Below, in pieces: positions 21,620 through 33,096 of a DNA stretch of 64,000 bases. A program made the position numbers and the translations under genes. Positions within the stretch are counted from its first letter, which is position 1. Each line of letters starts with the position of its first letter. Source of the DNA: Sesamum alatum (lineage: Eukaryota > Streptophyta > Magnoliopsida > Lamiales > Pedaliaceae); NCBI GenBank assembly GCA_034509735.1, contig JACGWO010000008.1:11047864-11111863 (forward strand). The letters are read 5' to 3'. Below the pieces are notes generated by a model. That model saw only the letters and a list, made by a program, of their open reading frames with translations, was not told the origin of the DNA and searched no databases.

Positions 21620-22330
21620 GAGGTCAGGCTCTCTGTTATTCAGTGCAGTCTGCCCAAAATCCTACTGGGCCAGTAGCGAAATGTAGACAGCAAAGGCTCC
21701 AGTTCCTCTTGCCGCCTAGACTGACGAGGTAATGTCCGTAAATAAGGCGCAAACATATATAGTAAGGACACCATGTCAAATAAATTCTACACGTCAAAGG
21801 CCATGTCACCCTAAAAGATCACAAGATAAGACCCCCATATTAGTCAGAAATGGTTGACAAAACTACAAGTAACGGATGCGAGACCCATTCAAACCATCAT
21901 AACTCCCAATAAATAACTCTAAATCAGGTATAAATAGTCTTGTTTTGAAGCTAACATCCAGGGAATTTTGTTAATATATGGATTACCTATAACCAACCCC
22001 CGAATCTCACTAGAATTCTGTATAAATAGAGGTCTAATGACAGTCAAAAGGTAAGTGACTTCTACATTCATAGACTTTCCCTCAGGCAGCAAGACACGTG
22101 TTCCTCGCTGATTTTCTGCACTCTATATACATATTTCAGCTACTATTATCATAATCAGGCACTCGACGCCACTTATTTCAATATTATCTCATGTTTTTTT
22201 TCCACGTTTTTGTATCTTATTCAGTTACTGAGTTAACTATTGGAGTGCTAACTGTTGTTTTGCAGGTTAGTCCTCAAGTGATCTTAGGATTTCCAAGAAA
22301 ATCTTTTGACCATTATGGCGCTGCTGGACT
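21620..22330 (+). mobile_element. Second LTR-like remnant with TATA box
   Basis: This segment has TATAAATAGAGG at 22021-22032, CAGGTTAGTCCTC and GGATTTCCAAGAAAATC near 22263-22305, and TGGCGCTGCTGGACTCTGGT near 22316, in the same order as in the remnant at 20455-21190. Sequence upstream of the TATA box does not align obviously with that remnant, so the two may belong to related but different LTR retrotransposons. No TG...CA edges can be fixed. Confidence 0.35.
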
Positions 22331-22658
22331 CTGGTATGCATCAATGTTGTTGTTTGTGGGAACACTTGAGCTAACGATGTAAGAAATTACTAGCTCTGAT
22401 AACGGATATGGCAACAGTTATTTTAAGGGAAATGCTTCCCTCCTTGTTGCACCAGGATACATGATGCCGCCACAGGAGCAGATACTGAGGGATCTTAATA
22501 TTCCTCTTAGCGTTGTTGATCTGCAGGCCCTACTTGTTATTGCCAACTCCCTCTATGTGAACAACTCAAAAGGCTCATTGCCGTCACTGTTAGTTGAACC
22601 CTCCAAGGATCCCTTGCTCCTACTGTGGAATATGGAGCTGGATCGATGCTACACCTTC
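22331..22658. other. Unassigned sequence between LTR remnants
   Basis: It holds a 67-codon plus frame (22461-22664, starting MMPPQEQILRDL) with no recognised domain. The position after a possible primer site suggests internal sequence of a decayed LTR element, but nothing here proves it. Confidence 0.3.
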
Positions 22659-24770
22659 TTTTAGAATAGTTGAATAGAAAGTCTATTAGATTGATATTTT
22701 GTAATCTATTTAAGCAATTTCCTCCCTTATGTAATCTCAATTTAAATGAATAAAGTAAGTATTCATTAGCATCATACTTGTTGTGCTTACTTTGTATGTC
22801 ATACTTTACTACTTTAATATCCCATCAAAGCCTATAGACCCATCGGACAACCCATGTAGTGGGGTTGCACATTAGATGGTAGCTATAAAACCAACTTATG
22901 AGGGTTTGTTTTGAAATATTCGAAGTCCAGGACCTCAAGACTAGGCATCTAGAGTCCTATCAAGACTTGCACTAACTGTTGCATTTATTAGATGAGTGTT
23001 GCGTATCATCGGCGACAAATGTTGGAAGTTTATTCAACTTTAGTGGGTGGTTGACAATGGTTGTCAAGCCGACTTAGTTGACTCAGTCATCATATGGAAG
23101 CCTTTAGGCTTGGTCGGTATGGCTTGTACTCCTCGGCTTCGATAGTATGGGATTTAGTCCTCAAGATTGAGGAACCACGACAATAACATACATGTGATAA
23201 CTTTGTCTCAGGCTTGGCAAAAGATGACCTTGTCTTTGATGTGGTTATAAAAAATGTTGCCCAATGTAGTCATAACATGTACAGAGGACGGTGGGTTCCA
23301 AAATAGAATCCATCGCCAGTCATTAAATGACAGTTAGATCTTATATGCGCTTTGAGATGCATTTAAGCTCTTTGAGTTTGTGGCCACATTGATTGTTTGA
23401 ATAGGAAATGGTTTCCTCTGTCGATCAATAGTGTAAACGCATTTAGAGTAATGAGCATAATTTTCTAGTTCAAGATGGGAGTGAACGCCCAATTCAATGC
23501 CCTAGACTTAGGCCGGGAGATAGCTTATGGAAGGACAATACATGTATGGTACTCAGAATCCTAAAGGTTCACATCAATATTCATCTAGACACTACTGCCA
23601 TGGACCGTTGCTAGATGGCCTCGCATGGTGACGGACGCTTCAAGATTAATGGTAATTAGAAGCTATTAATTAAATTAATTAAATGTATTGGACACAAGCA
23701 CAATTATAACAGAGAGTGAACCTAAAGTGTCATACACAAATCACTATAGAAGTAGTAGGATTAATTCTAGAACAAATGAATTAATTTAAATGGTTTAAAT
23801 TAATTCTTGAAGAACAAATGATTGGATCATTTAATGGGAGAGTCCATTTGATGGATAGCCCAAAGACTTGATTAATTAAATTAATTGAATTTGAACCTAG
23901 CACAATTAAGTTAATTTGATTAATTTAGTTGGGCTTGATTTAATTAGTTAATTAGATTAATTAATTAATGAAGTTGGGTTTTATTTAATTAGATTAAATA
24001 AACTAATGGGCTTCTATTAGGTTTTAAATTAATTGGATTAATTTAAAATACCTATTGAACCTTAGTTGGACTTGGATTAATTTAATGGTTAAATTAAGCC
24101 AAGCTAGATCCACCTAACATTGAGCCCCAGCTAATTTCTCTTGGACTAGGCCATTTTCGGACGGTAATATCTTTGAGATATACATATAAAGTGAATGATA
24201 TTATTCATTACTACACGCAACATACCTAACACTATCAACCAACCCTCCCTGTTTCCCTTAGAACTTGGTTCTATTCTCCCTTTCTACAATCGCCATTGGG
24301 TTATTCTTGAACTAATTTCAAGAGAGAAATAAAATAATCCAATTCACTAATTTGATAATGGAATCTGAATTAGTTTCTTCTGACGAAAATAGTTTCCCTG
24401 GCAAGATCACTATCCATCTAGAAGTGGCTTTGTGATTCCTCTTCCAGCTTGTGGTGGGGATAAACATAGAGGGGATCTATGTTGGTCCCTGCTTGAATAG
24501 AGATCCGGAGAAGGAATAGGCACGTAGTGGTTTCAGACAAAATTGAAAAGGTATAAATTGGATTTATGTTTCTTGCAACTCTTTTGAATTTTTAGCTATA
24601 GCCATGTAAAAACGTGTCTGTATGTTTATATTTTATTGTGTTTCAAGTACCAAATGCCTAGAAAAATCAAGGGGAACAACCCCTTGTTTGATTTCAATTT
24701 CCGCTTACTCTACTTTCTTTGATTTCCCAGGCCATACAATTCCTTTCAACCTTGAGATACTTGGCGCCCT
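22659..24770 (+). mobile_element. LTR G, old copy of the long-LTR copia family
   Basis: It begins with a degraded TTTTAGAATAGTTGA and follows the family LTR in order: ATCAAAGCCTATAGACCC (usual AACAAAGCCCACAGACC) near 22824, GTTGCGTATCATCGGCGACA near 22998, the conserved island at 23583-23640, GGTGAACCTAAAGTGTCA near 23716, an AT-rich middle, and the AAGGGGAACAACCCCTTG palindrome-like end near 24670. No target duplication or adjoining internal region is left, so it is a solo or orphan LTR. It is among the most diverged copies. Confidence 0.7.
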
Positions 24771-24834
24771 AGGAGGGCAAGGACAGAACGAACTTGACCT
24801 TCCGACAAGAGATGGTGGAACTTCACTAACAGGT

Positions 24835-25085
24835 TGTTAGTATAGGTAACCAGAAAGCCAATTAGTTGGTTGTTTTGTAATCTACTATTAATAATCTTGT
24901 TCGATGTAATGTTAAATTTCATAAATATGGTTTATTCTTTGGCCATATTTGTCGTGTTATATTATATGTTATTACTGCATTTCACAAAAAAAGCCTACAG
25001 ACAAGTTAAACTAATGAAGTCGGGTTGCGCATTTGATGGCATGAAACCATCTTTCGAGGGTTGGTTGAAACATTCCAAGTCAAGA
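24835..25085 (+). mobile_element. LTR H, 5'-terminal fragment of the copia family LTR
   Basis: TGTTAGTATAGGTAACCAGA marks the LTR 5' end. The copy follows the family sequence for about 250 bp (AAAGCCTACAGAC, TGCGCATTTGATGGCATGAA, CATTCCAAGTCAAGAG) and then jumps directly into the internal region of element A. Most of the LTR, the primer site, the leader and gag are therefore missing, which points to a deletion or an illegitimate junction at 25085. Confidence 0.75.
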
Positions 25086-27950
25086 GTTAATAATGGGCTC
25101 TATATCTACTTGGTACAGTTAATAATGGGCTCTATATCTTGCAACAAACGAACTTCGTTCTAAACGCTCAACGCAAACGTAAAATAGATAATAACGGGAA
25201 CGCACGACTGTGGCACGCTAGGCTAGGTCACATATCCTAAGACAGGATGAAAAGATTGGTAGACTCAAAGAACCTAGAGGTAGGGGACTTGAGTGAGCTA
25301 CCAAACTGTGTATCCTGTCTAAGAGGAAAAATGACCAAGAAGCCTTTTGTAGGACAAAGCAGGCTTGCCACAGGTCTATTGGACTTGGTCCATACAGACG
25401 TATGTGGACCACTAAGGACGCGGGCCCGAGGTGGGTTCTCCTACTTCATGACCTTCACCGATGATCATTCACGGTATGGTTATGTATACCTGATGAGGTA
25501 CAAGTCTGAAGCTCTTGAGAGGTTTAAAGAATTCAGACTTGAAGTGGAGAACCAAACCAACTGCAAAATTAAAGTCCTACGGTCAGACCGAGGCGAGGAA
25601 TACCTTAGTACCAAGTTCCTTAATTATCTAAAAGAAAATGGTATAATATCTGAATGGACACCCCGAGACACCACAGTTGAATGGTGTCTCTGAAAGGAGG
25701 AATCGAACCCTGTTGGACATGGTTCGATCCATGATGAGTTTTACGAAATTGCCCTTGTCCTTTTTGGGCTACGCATTGGAAACGGCGGCCAAGTTGTTAA
25801 ATTTGGCGCCAACCAGTGTATTGACCCAAATGCCATATGAAATATGGCACGGCAAGCCTGCATCCTACAACTACTTGAAAGTGTGGGGTAGCCCCGCATA
25901 CGTCAAGAGGTTAGTGGGAGATAAGCTAGAATCCAGGTCTAGCTTATGTAGGTTCATTGGATACCCTAAAGAAACTGCAGGTTATTACTTTTATGACCCC
26001 TTGGAACAAAAGGTATTTGTTTCAAAGAACGCAGTGTTCTTGGAACAAGGCTTTCCAGAGGATATCCAACCTGATGAACTGATCCTTGAGGAATCAAGTG
26101 ATGGAAATCAATCATCAGAGGTAGCCGCGGATTCCTCACTTAGAGGATTCAGGATAGATACCCGAAGGATTGACCAACCTCGAGAAGTCCAGCATGCTAG
26201 GCATGAAGGACAGCCTCAGGAAAGGCTAGCCCCGGTACCTGAACCGCCAGCTCCTATACAGTCAGCGCCCACAGTCACCACTGACGTTCCCATTCTCCGT
26301 AGGTCAACTAGAGAGTCCAGACCTCAAGTGAGATATGGCTTCTAAATACGACTGGTCTACTGGATAACGATCCTAAGACATACGGAGAAGCGATGTCTGA
26401 CATCAACTCCGGAAAATAGCTTGAGGCCATGAAAATCGAAATGGACTCCATGAGCGAGAACCAAGTCTGGAGACTTGTAGACCCACCGAAAGGTGTTAAG
26501 CCAGTTGGCTGTAAGTGGGTCTATAAGCGCAAACTTGGTATTGATGGAGAAGTCACAACTTTTAAGGCTAGGCTAGTAGCTAAAGGGTACACTCAACGAC
26601 CCGGGATCGATTTTCAGGAACCTACTCGCCGGTAGCCATGGCTAAATCCATTCGGATCCTGCTAGCCATAGCAGCATGATATGACTATGAGATATGGCAG
26701 ATGGACGTGAAAATGGCCTTCCTCAATGGTTTCGTTGAGGAAGAGATCTATATGGATCAGCCGGAGGGTTTCACAGTTACTGGAGAAGAACAGAAGGTCT
26801 GTCGTCTCCAAAAGTCCATCTATGGCCTTAAACAAGCATCCAGAAGTTGGAACATTCGCTTTGATGATGTGATATGGGGTTATGACTTCATAAAAAAACG
26901 AATCCGACCCTTGTGTATACAAGAAGGTCAGTGGGAGCTCTATAGTGTTCCTAGTGCTTTATGTGGATGACATTCTATTCATAGGGAATGACGTTAGAAT
27001 GTTGGGTGACACAAAAGCATGGTTATCAACCCAGTTTTCCATGAAGGATTTGGGTGAAGCCTCCTACATCCTAGGCATCTAGATTTTCAGGGACAGATCT
27101 AAAAGGACGTTAGGGCTCACCCAAAACTCGTATATGGAGAAAGTCCTGAAAAGGTTTCGAATAGACAACTCCAATTGAGGATTCCTTCCCATGAGGCATG
27201 GGATCAAGTTATCCAAGAAACAGCCCCCGCAGACTGATGATGAACTTGAAAGGATGAAGGTCATCCCCTATGCTTCTGCCGTAGGAAGCATCCAATATGC
27301 GGTTCACTGCACCAGACCTAACATTGCTTACGCTTTGAGTGTAACAAGCAGATATCAGTCTTCTGCAGGAGAGGCACATTGGAATGCTGTTAAGGGCATC
27401 CTTAAGTACCTGAGGAGGACTAAGGAAATGTTCTGAGTCTATGGCAATGGAGAATTGATGCTGGAAAGCTTTAGCGACGCTAGCTTCTAGTCTGATGACG
27501 ATGATGCCAAGTCTCAATCGGGTTATGTATTCAGGCTCAATGGAGGAGTAGTGGCTTGGAAAAGTTCCAAGCAAGCAACCACTGTTGATTCCACCACTGA
27601 GGCCGAATACATAGCAGCTTCAGAGTCTGCCAAGGAAGCGGTTTGGATGAGAAACTACATCCAAGAGTTGGGTGTGGTGCCTAGCATCGCCGAGCCCATT
27701 GTCATATTTTGTGATAACAACGGAGCAATAGCGCAAGCAAAGGAACTGAGATCTCATCACCGTTCCAAACACATTCTTAGACGCTACCATCTTCTAAGAG
27801 AAATGGTAGGACGAGGTGACGTTCGGATGGACCGAGTCAACTCAGCAGACAACACAGCAGATCCGCTGACAAAGCCTATGTCGCAGAGCGCTCATACGCA
27901 ACATTTTTGAGAAGATGGGGATTAGACATATGGGCGATTGGCTTTAAGGT
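25086..27950 (+). pseudogene. Element A pol: integrase, reverse transcriptase, RNase H (Ty1/copia), broken
   Basis: Order IN-RT-RNase H identifies Ty1/copia. The pre-integrase zinc site reads LWHARLGH (about 25209-25235) and CVSC (about 25311). Integrase catalytic positions are visible: HTD, FTDDHSRYG and DRGEEYL in 25247-25693. After a frameshift at about 25680 come the integrase end and linker (25677-26345; stop TAA). RT is split: [11 protein letters not shown] (26506-26540), QMDVKMAFLNGF (about 26698), VCRLQKSIYGLKQAS, and YVDD at 26960-26971. RNase H (27551-27910) keeps STTEAEYIAA and CDNNGAIA. gag and protease are absent upstream, lost at the junction with LTR H. Several stops separate the pieces, so it is inactive. 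It is very close in sequence to element B. Confidence 0.92.
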
Positions 27951-27962
27951 CAAGTGGGAGAT
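27951..27962 (+). other. Polypurine tract of element A
   Basis: CAAGTGGGAGAT directly precedes the 3' LTR start TGTTAGAATAGG. This is the plus-strand priming site of copia elements, and the same purine run precedes the LTRs of elements B and D on the minus strand. Confidence 0.85.
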
Positions 27963-29949
27963 TGTTAGAATAGGTGATCATGTAGCCAATCTTGGCAGGT
28001 AAAATATAACCTATGTCTAAACAATTTCAAGGATTTGATAAATTATTAATGAATAAGAAGTGATATTCATTTGGCACTACTTTGTTTGTGTTCACTTTAT
28101 CTGCTTTATATTTCTGTTCACTACGCAAACAAAGCCCACAGACTGAAAACACATTTCGGGGACTGGGACTACGCTTGGAGGGAGGTCCATGAAATCAGTC
28201 CTGCCGAATCAGTTCGGAAAACTCCAAGTCAAGGAATCTCGAAAATGGGTAACGAGATTCCCCTTGAGACTTGCACTAAGCATCTGTTGTCGTATTTCAT
28301 CGACGGGTGACAAGGGTCGTCTAAGCAGTGTTAGTGGGTTAGCCTGCTAGGAAGCAGCTGACTGAGGTGACTCGCGAAAACCGTCTTACGGAGGACCTTG
28401 AGTAGGGTCGGTTAGGTATGATGTGTGTTCCCGATTCCAACAGTACAGGTCAAGTCCTTTGACTTGAGGAACTGCTGAGTTTACCTGTATATCAGGACTG
28501 TATCTTAGATATGGTGAGAGATTGCCAAGAAGCACTTGAGTAGTCATAAGCCATGTCTAGTGCAGCTCCATTGTACAGAGTGACAGTAGTTTCCAAGAAA
28601 GGGTATGTCTTCTGTCAAAAGGCATTGACAGTTGAGTCTCAAAAATGCTCTGTGTCTTGTCTCTAAAATCTGTGGCCACAGTAACTGAACAGAAGGTAAG
28701 GTTTCCGTTGCGGCGTTTAATAAAGGACAGACCGACACTTAGGTCCAAATGGGTACCTGCATTTTCCGTGCCCTAGACCCTAAGTAGTGAGACCGTAGAC
28801 GGAAGGACAAATGTTTTGTTAGAGCCTAAATGTTCATCCCCATATATTCACCTAGTCTCTAGTGCCATGCACCGTTGCTAGATGGCTACCCATGGTAACA
28901 GGCGGATTCTAGGAATCCGACCAAGTCTAGCTGAAGGTGAACCTAAAGAGTCACACATAATCCGCACACATAAAGTATTTAATTTAGAATTAAATATTTG
29001 GAGAAATGGAATGATTAAATTGGATTTAATCGGGTCCTTAATTTTCTTGAAAAGAATTAATTCCTTTTATTGAATAAAAGGGATTTATCTAATAAATTAG
29101 ATTTATTAGAAAATTAATTTAATGGGCTTAGAATAAATATTTATATTTAATATATTTATTTATTGCCCTTGGAATATTTAAATATGTTTTAAATATTCCA
29201 TTAAATTAAATTAATGGTTGAGATTAAAAGGAGAGATGGATGGCTAGGATTAATTTGACTAGGTCAAATTACTACTTTGACTAAGACTTTGACTAGGTCA
29301 AAATTCTAGTCAAATTAATCTTCTTAGAGTTGGAGTTTGAAGAGGATTAAATTCCTCATCTATATATACTCGTAGCTCCTCACCTTAAGAGGGATAATGA
29401 TTCTTCAACACAGACACACACACACTAAAATCGTGTGCCCTCTCCCTCTCATCTCGTCCGCCTCTCTTCCCTTTTCAAGAAAAATAGTCTTTGTTCTTTT
29501 GTGTTAACAATTGAACAAAAGGAGGATTAATCCTGTTAAATAATAACGTGTGATTGATCCATCCTATCCAATAAAATACTTGTTCGTTCGCTAGCACGAA
29601 GTACAAGATACGTGGGCGGATTGCGTGTCACGATTTAGAGGATCTCACATACGAGATCTTGGAGCGAATCGGGGAACAACGCGAGTACCGGTTAGAAGAG
29701 GAAAACGACGAACTGGTAGGTCTCTTTTACGTTTTCGTCTTCTTTTGTTTTACACATCCTATGGCCTCCATGATTGCTTGTATGTCTTTAATTCATGAGA
29801 TACACCAAACACCCGGGAACTTCAAGGGCACACCCCTTGAACGTGTTTTAATTTCATACGTATTATGCATGTTTAAATTTTATTATTTAAATTAATACTG
29901 CGCTTCCGCATTCGCACTATTCCCGGGACGATCCACACGCCTACCCAAG
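27963..29949 (+). mobile_element. 3' LTR of element A (1,987 bp, end truncated)
   Basis: It starts TGTTAGAATAGGTGATCATG right after the polypurine tract and runs through all family landmarks: AAAGCCCACAGAC (28127-), the conserved island (28849-28905), GGTGAACCTAAAGAGTCACA, a TATA-like TATATATACTC near 29362, a CA-repeat/CT-rich stretch (29408-29460) and the end block CCCGGGACGATCCACACGCC (29922-29941). The final GCTTTCA seen at the ends of element B LTRs is missing: the copy stops at CTACCCAAG and abuts a reversed LTR. Its 5' end (GTAGCCAATCTTGG) places it with B in one subfamily. Confidence 0.88.
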
Positions 29950-31022
29950 AAGAAAACCAATTTAATCTAATTAAATTGTTCGATCTCCTGGAATTAATCC
30001 CAAATTAATTCCTCCATTTTCGGTGAATTGTGTGTGACTCGTTAGGTTCACCCTCAGCTAGACTTAGCCGAGTTTCCAATCATCACATGGGTGGTCATCT
30101 AGCAACGGTCCATGGCACTAGATACTAGGTGAATTTTGTGGTGTGAACATTTAGGTTCTCGAGTATGTATGTCCTTTTGTCTACTACCTCACAGATATAG
30201 TCTAGGGTATGGACCTTGGACGTCGGTACCCATTCTTGACTTAAGCCTAGCCTCGTCCACACTAAGCGTCACTGGGATCCCATCCCACTGTTCAATCACG
30301 TTGGCTACAGATTTATGGAGGACGACTCTCAGAGTATAAGTTAGGCACTACTGTAAATCGTTTGATAGGAGACAGATTCTATATTGGGAGCTACTGTCCA
30401 CACTACATATCTTGACTGTACTGGATAGGGCTTACAGCAACCAAGTCTCTCGACTTGGTAGCCTCTTGCCAAACCTAAGATATAGGCATGGTGTGTATGC
30501 GACCACAGTAGTCCCTCAAGTCCGAGGACCAATCTCATACTGTCAGAATCGGGAATCCAAGTCATACCGACCAACCCTCTCAAGGTTACCCATATGATGA
30601 TTCCCGCGAGTCACCTCAGTCAGCCGACACCGAGCTGGCTAACCCACTAATAATGCATGGACGACTCTCGTCACTTGTCGATGAAACGCGACTGCAATTA
30701 CTTAGTGCAAGTGTCAAATGGACCTTCGATACCCAATATCTAGGTCATTTGACTTGGAGTATTTCAGACCGATCTACAGAAACAGATTTCATGACTTGCC
30801 AACCTATGCACAATCCAATTTCTTGGATTAACCTTTAGGTCTGTGGGCTTTGGTTGTGCATTGAACAGTTATAGATATCAAAACAGTAAGTGAACACAAT
30901 CATAGTACTAATGCCATAACCAAATATCACTTCTATTCAGAATGAACTTTATTTAAACACCTAATATCAGAAATAGGTTAAATAAGCCTAACAAGATTGG
31001 CTTTACGGTCACATATTCTAAC
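29950..31022 (-). mobile_element. Reversed partial LTR (LTR J')
   Basis: Read on the minus strand this begins at the LTR 5' end (TGTTAGAATATGTGACCGTA, ending at 31022 on the plus strand) and continues through AAAGCCCACAGACC (about 30836), the island (30130-30080) and GGTGAACCTAACGAGTC. It stops in the AT-rich middle at 29950, where it meets the truncated end of element A's LTR. At 31022 it joins gag codons of element J, so it is either J's 3' LTR after a large internal deletion or a separate insertion. Confidence 0.75.
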
Positions 31023-31024
31023 AC

Positions 31025-31198
31025 AAACATTTTTCTGGCGTGGACCCTTCCGGCAAGTCGCTGTACGAAGGCTCGTCGATGATGTAGCCTTGGTTCTTGA
31101 AAATCGAGGATAATCATCAGGTTTCTTAGCCAGACAGAATAGTTCGTGCCATTGAATTTAGTAGTCTCTAGTATTATGGTTACGGTATTCTTAGACAT
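31025..31198 (-). pseudogene. Element J gag, N-terminal remnant
   Basis: The minus frame starts MSKNTVTIILETTKFNGTNY and continues SVWLRNLMIILDF, which matches the FNGTNYxxW start of copia gag. After a frameshift, GYIIDEPSYSDLPEGSTPE is readable, the usual end of the N-terminal gag segment. The next bases are LTR (31022), so about 60 codons of gag remain and the rest of the element is missing. The start Met is the same as in element I gag (37029). Confidence 0.8.
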
Positions 31199-31318
31199 AT
31201 CTACATTTATAGAAATGTAAAGCAGAAGTTAGCGAATGATGGTAGTATTATAGTTCAAGTTGAAAATATTGTTTTTTAGTCTTTAACCCTTCCACTATTT
31301 CTACGAAAGTCCACCACT

Positions 31319-31748
31319 CTAAAGTGGAGTTTCGGGAAACCATTTCCTAGTGGGCTCGGGATCCATAAGCGTAATCTCCATGCCCCGCGTTTTACGATTC
31401 ACATGAAGAAAACCTTTTGAGAAATACCCAATATCATTCTCATCCAATGAGATTCCCAAGATGTTTTGCCTCACCTCTTCGCATGATTCCGAGGAATCCA
31501 AGCGAACCATGTTACTCAGTGTTTGGCTCGACCCATTCACCATATCATGCCTCAACTGTCGCCCCCCACGACTCATGAGATAGGAAAACAGTGAGCGCAA
31601 TCTCTTTGTTCACACCAATGGTGCTGCTTTTCCCTAGTCCAAGTGTGCCACAACTCGTGAGACCATACTTGGGTGGTGGCAGCTTTCTCACCACATTGTT
31701 GTGGATGGAAGGCTTGGACAGATCAAAACCATTTTGATCCAAGTTCAT
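31319..31748 (-). pseudogene. Leader ORF between primer site and gag of element J (unknown function)
   Basis: On the minus strand an ATG at 31748 opens a frame reading MNLDQNGFDLSKPSIHNN, then KLPPPKYGLTSCGTLGLGKS. Near 31575 the frame slips, and the second part (31600-31319) reads RQLRHDMVNGSSQTLSNMV and CEEVRQNILGISLDENDIGY, ending at 31319. Together this is about 140 codons. Element I has a diverged counterpart at 37570-37100 with the same block (REEVRQNILATSLDETGIGY). Shared codons within a leader suggest that the region was once translated. I recognise no domain. It lies 120 bp upstream of the gag start. It may be a captured host fragment or an accessory protein; it is not intact here. 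Confidence 0.5.
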
Positions 31749-33082
31749 TATGGGCCTAATATTTTTTTTGGTCTAAGCAAATGAGAGTTTGTTTTTGATA
31801 ATGACCGAGACCTCATCATATTAAATGTCTTTGCATGCATAAATATCCAATATTCATAAAGCGATAAATAAATATGCCGTATGCAATAAACCTAGCATAA
31901 CCCCTGTAAGGATGATCAGAAGCCCAACCTATGCAACCCACTGAGCCTGCAGTGAGTCTATGGTCTATCTAGGGTGGTCCTAAACTATTACAAAATAATT
32001 AACTCATTGTAATTCCAATAGGCCTTGTGGCTCTGCTTTTTTTTTTCTTCGTTTTGATGTATCACCATTGGCCTCCGTCCAACGTGGGCTTCCAATGCCG
32101 TGGGCTTCTTATTATTACAAAATAAAACCCCACAAAAAAGCCTAACTACTCTCATTATATAGGAATAGTAATACATGAAAAAGAGGAAATAAGCAAGCCT
32201 TAGCATCATCCGGCAAAAAATCGGGAGATGATAGTGCCAAAACAAGAGGAACACAGGCCCCACCCGACAGAATTGTAAATGCCATACATTCATACACAAG
32301 GTCTAGGGCTCTTGTGATCATCCTATGTTGATCCCATCAACACACAATGTACAATTATACCAAATAATCATGCCAACATAAATATTCAAAATATCCAAGT
32401 GATGTCCAACATCACAAGTCATAAACATATAGACAATGTACAAGCTTCAAATTTAAACCTAATAGAGATCACACACAATGCATCCAATGCATGTTGAAAA
32501 CCCCAAATTAATTAAGCAATATTGATCATACAAAAAATTCAATAATTCCAAAATCACATATGCAAAATTAATTCATTTTTAGAAAATATACAGAAATTAC
32601 CTGAAAATCATATATTTTGAAAAACATAAAAAACCGGCACAGAACGGCCCAACCAGTAACGCCCCTGGGCGCTTATGCGCACAGAGCGCGCAGGCACTCG
32701 CCTGTGCACAACGCGATGTGCGACCGCCCCTAGCAGCACGCACGCTGGCCAGGCTGTGCGTGGGCAGACGACCGCGCGCCCACCAGCCAGTGGCCGGCCA
32801 GCAGGGGCGGCAGGCAACCGCTGCCACTAGTGTTCCATTTTTGTTCATATTATGGTTTTTAGTTTCTTATTTCAGCACATATACATAAAATAACTGAAAA
32901 TAAATATGCAATTTTTTAGAGATCTAATCCATAAAAATCACATACATGATGTCTATTAAATTTAAACACTTAAACAAGTTCATCAATCCATATGTTTATA
33001 TATACAAACATGCTCATAAAGCCGTAAATGCAAATAAAACATGCTAAGCACATAGATTTTATGGCTCCTTACATCGAACCGG
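31749..33082 (-). mobile_element. Long leader of element J, with GC-rich block at 32640-32825
   Basis: This is untranslated internal sequence on the minus strand between primer site (33083-33094) and leader ORF. It shares segments with the leader of element I (AAGCCCAACCTATGCAACCC at 31922-31941 against AAGCCCAATCCTAAGTAACC in I). A sharply GC-rich block with many GCGC/CGCG steps at 32640-32825 contrasts with AT-rich surroundings; similar blocks are in the leaders of B (54818-55140) and E (63900-64000). Frames inside the block look like composition artefacts. Confidence 0.7.
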
Positions 33083-33094
33083 GCTCTGATACTA
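33083..33094 (-). other. Primer binding site of element J
   Basis: On the minus strand the sequence reads TAGTATCAGAGC, one mismatch from TGGTATCAGAGC, which is complementary to the 3' end of plant initiator tRNA-Met. It lies two bases inside the LTR end, as in the other copies. Confidence 0.85.
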
Positions 33095-33096
33095 CT

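Noticed and set aside
31988..32299. 103-codon minus frame in the leader of element J, with hydrophobic segment
   Set aside because: The leader of element I has no matching frame in the homologous region, so it is probably chance.
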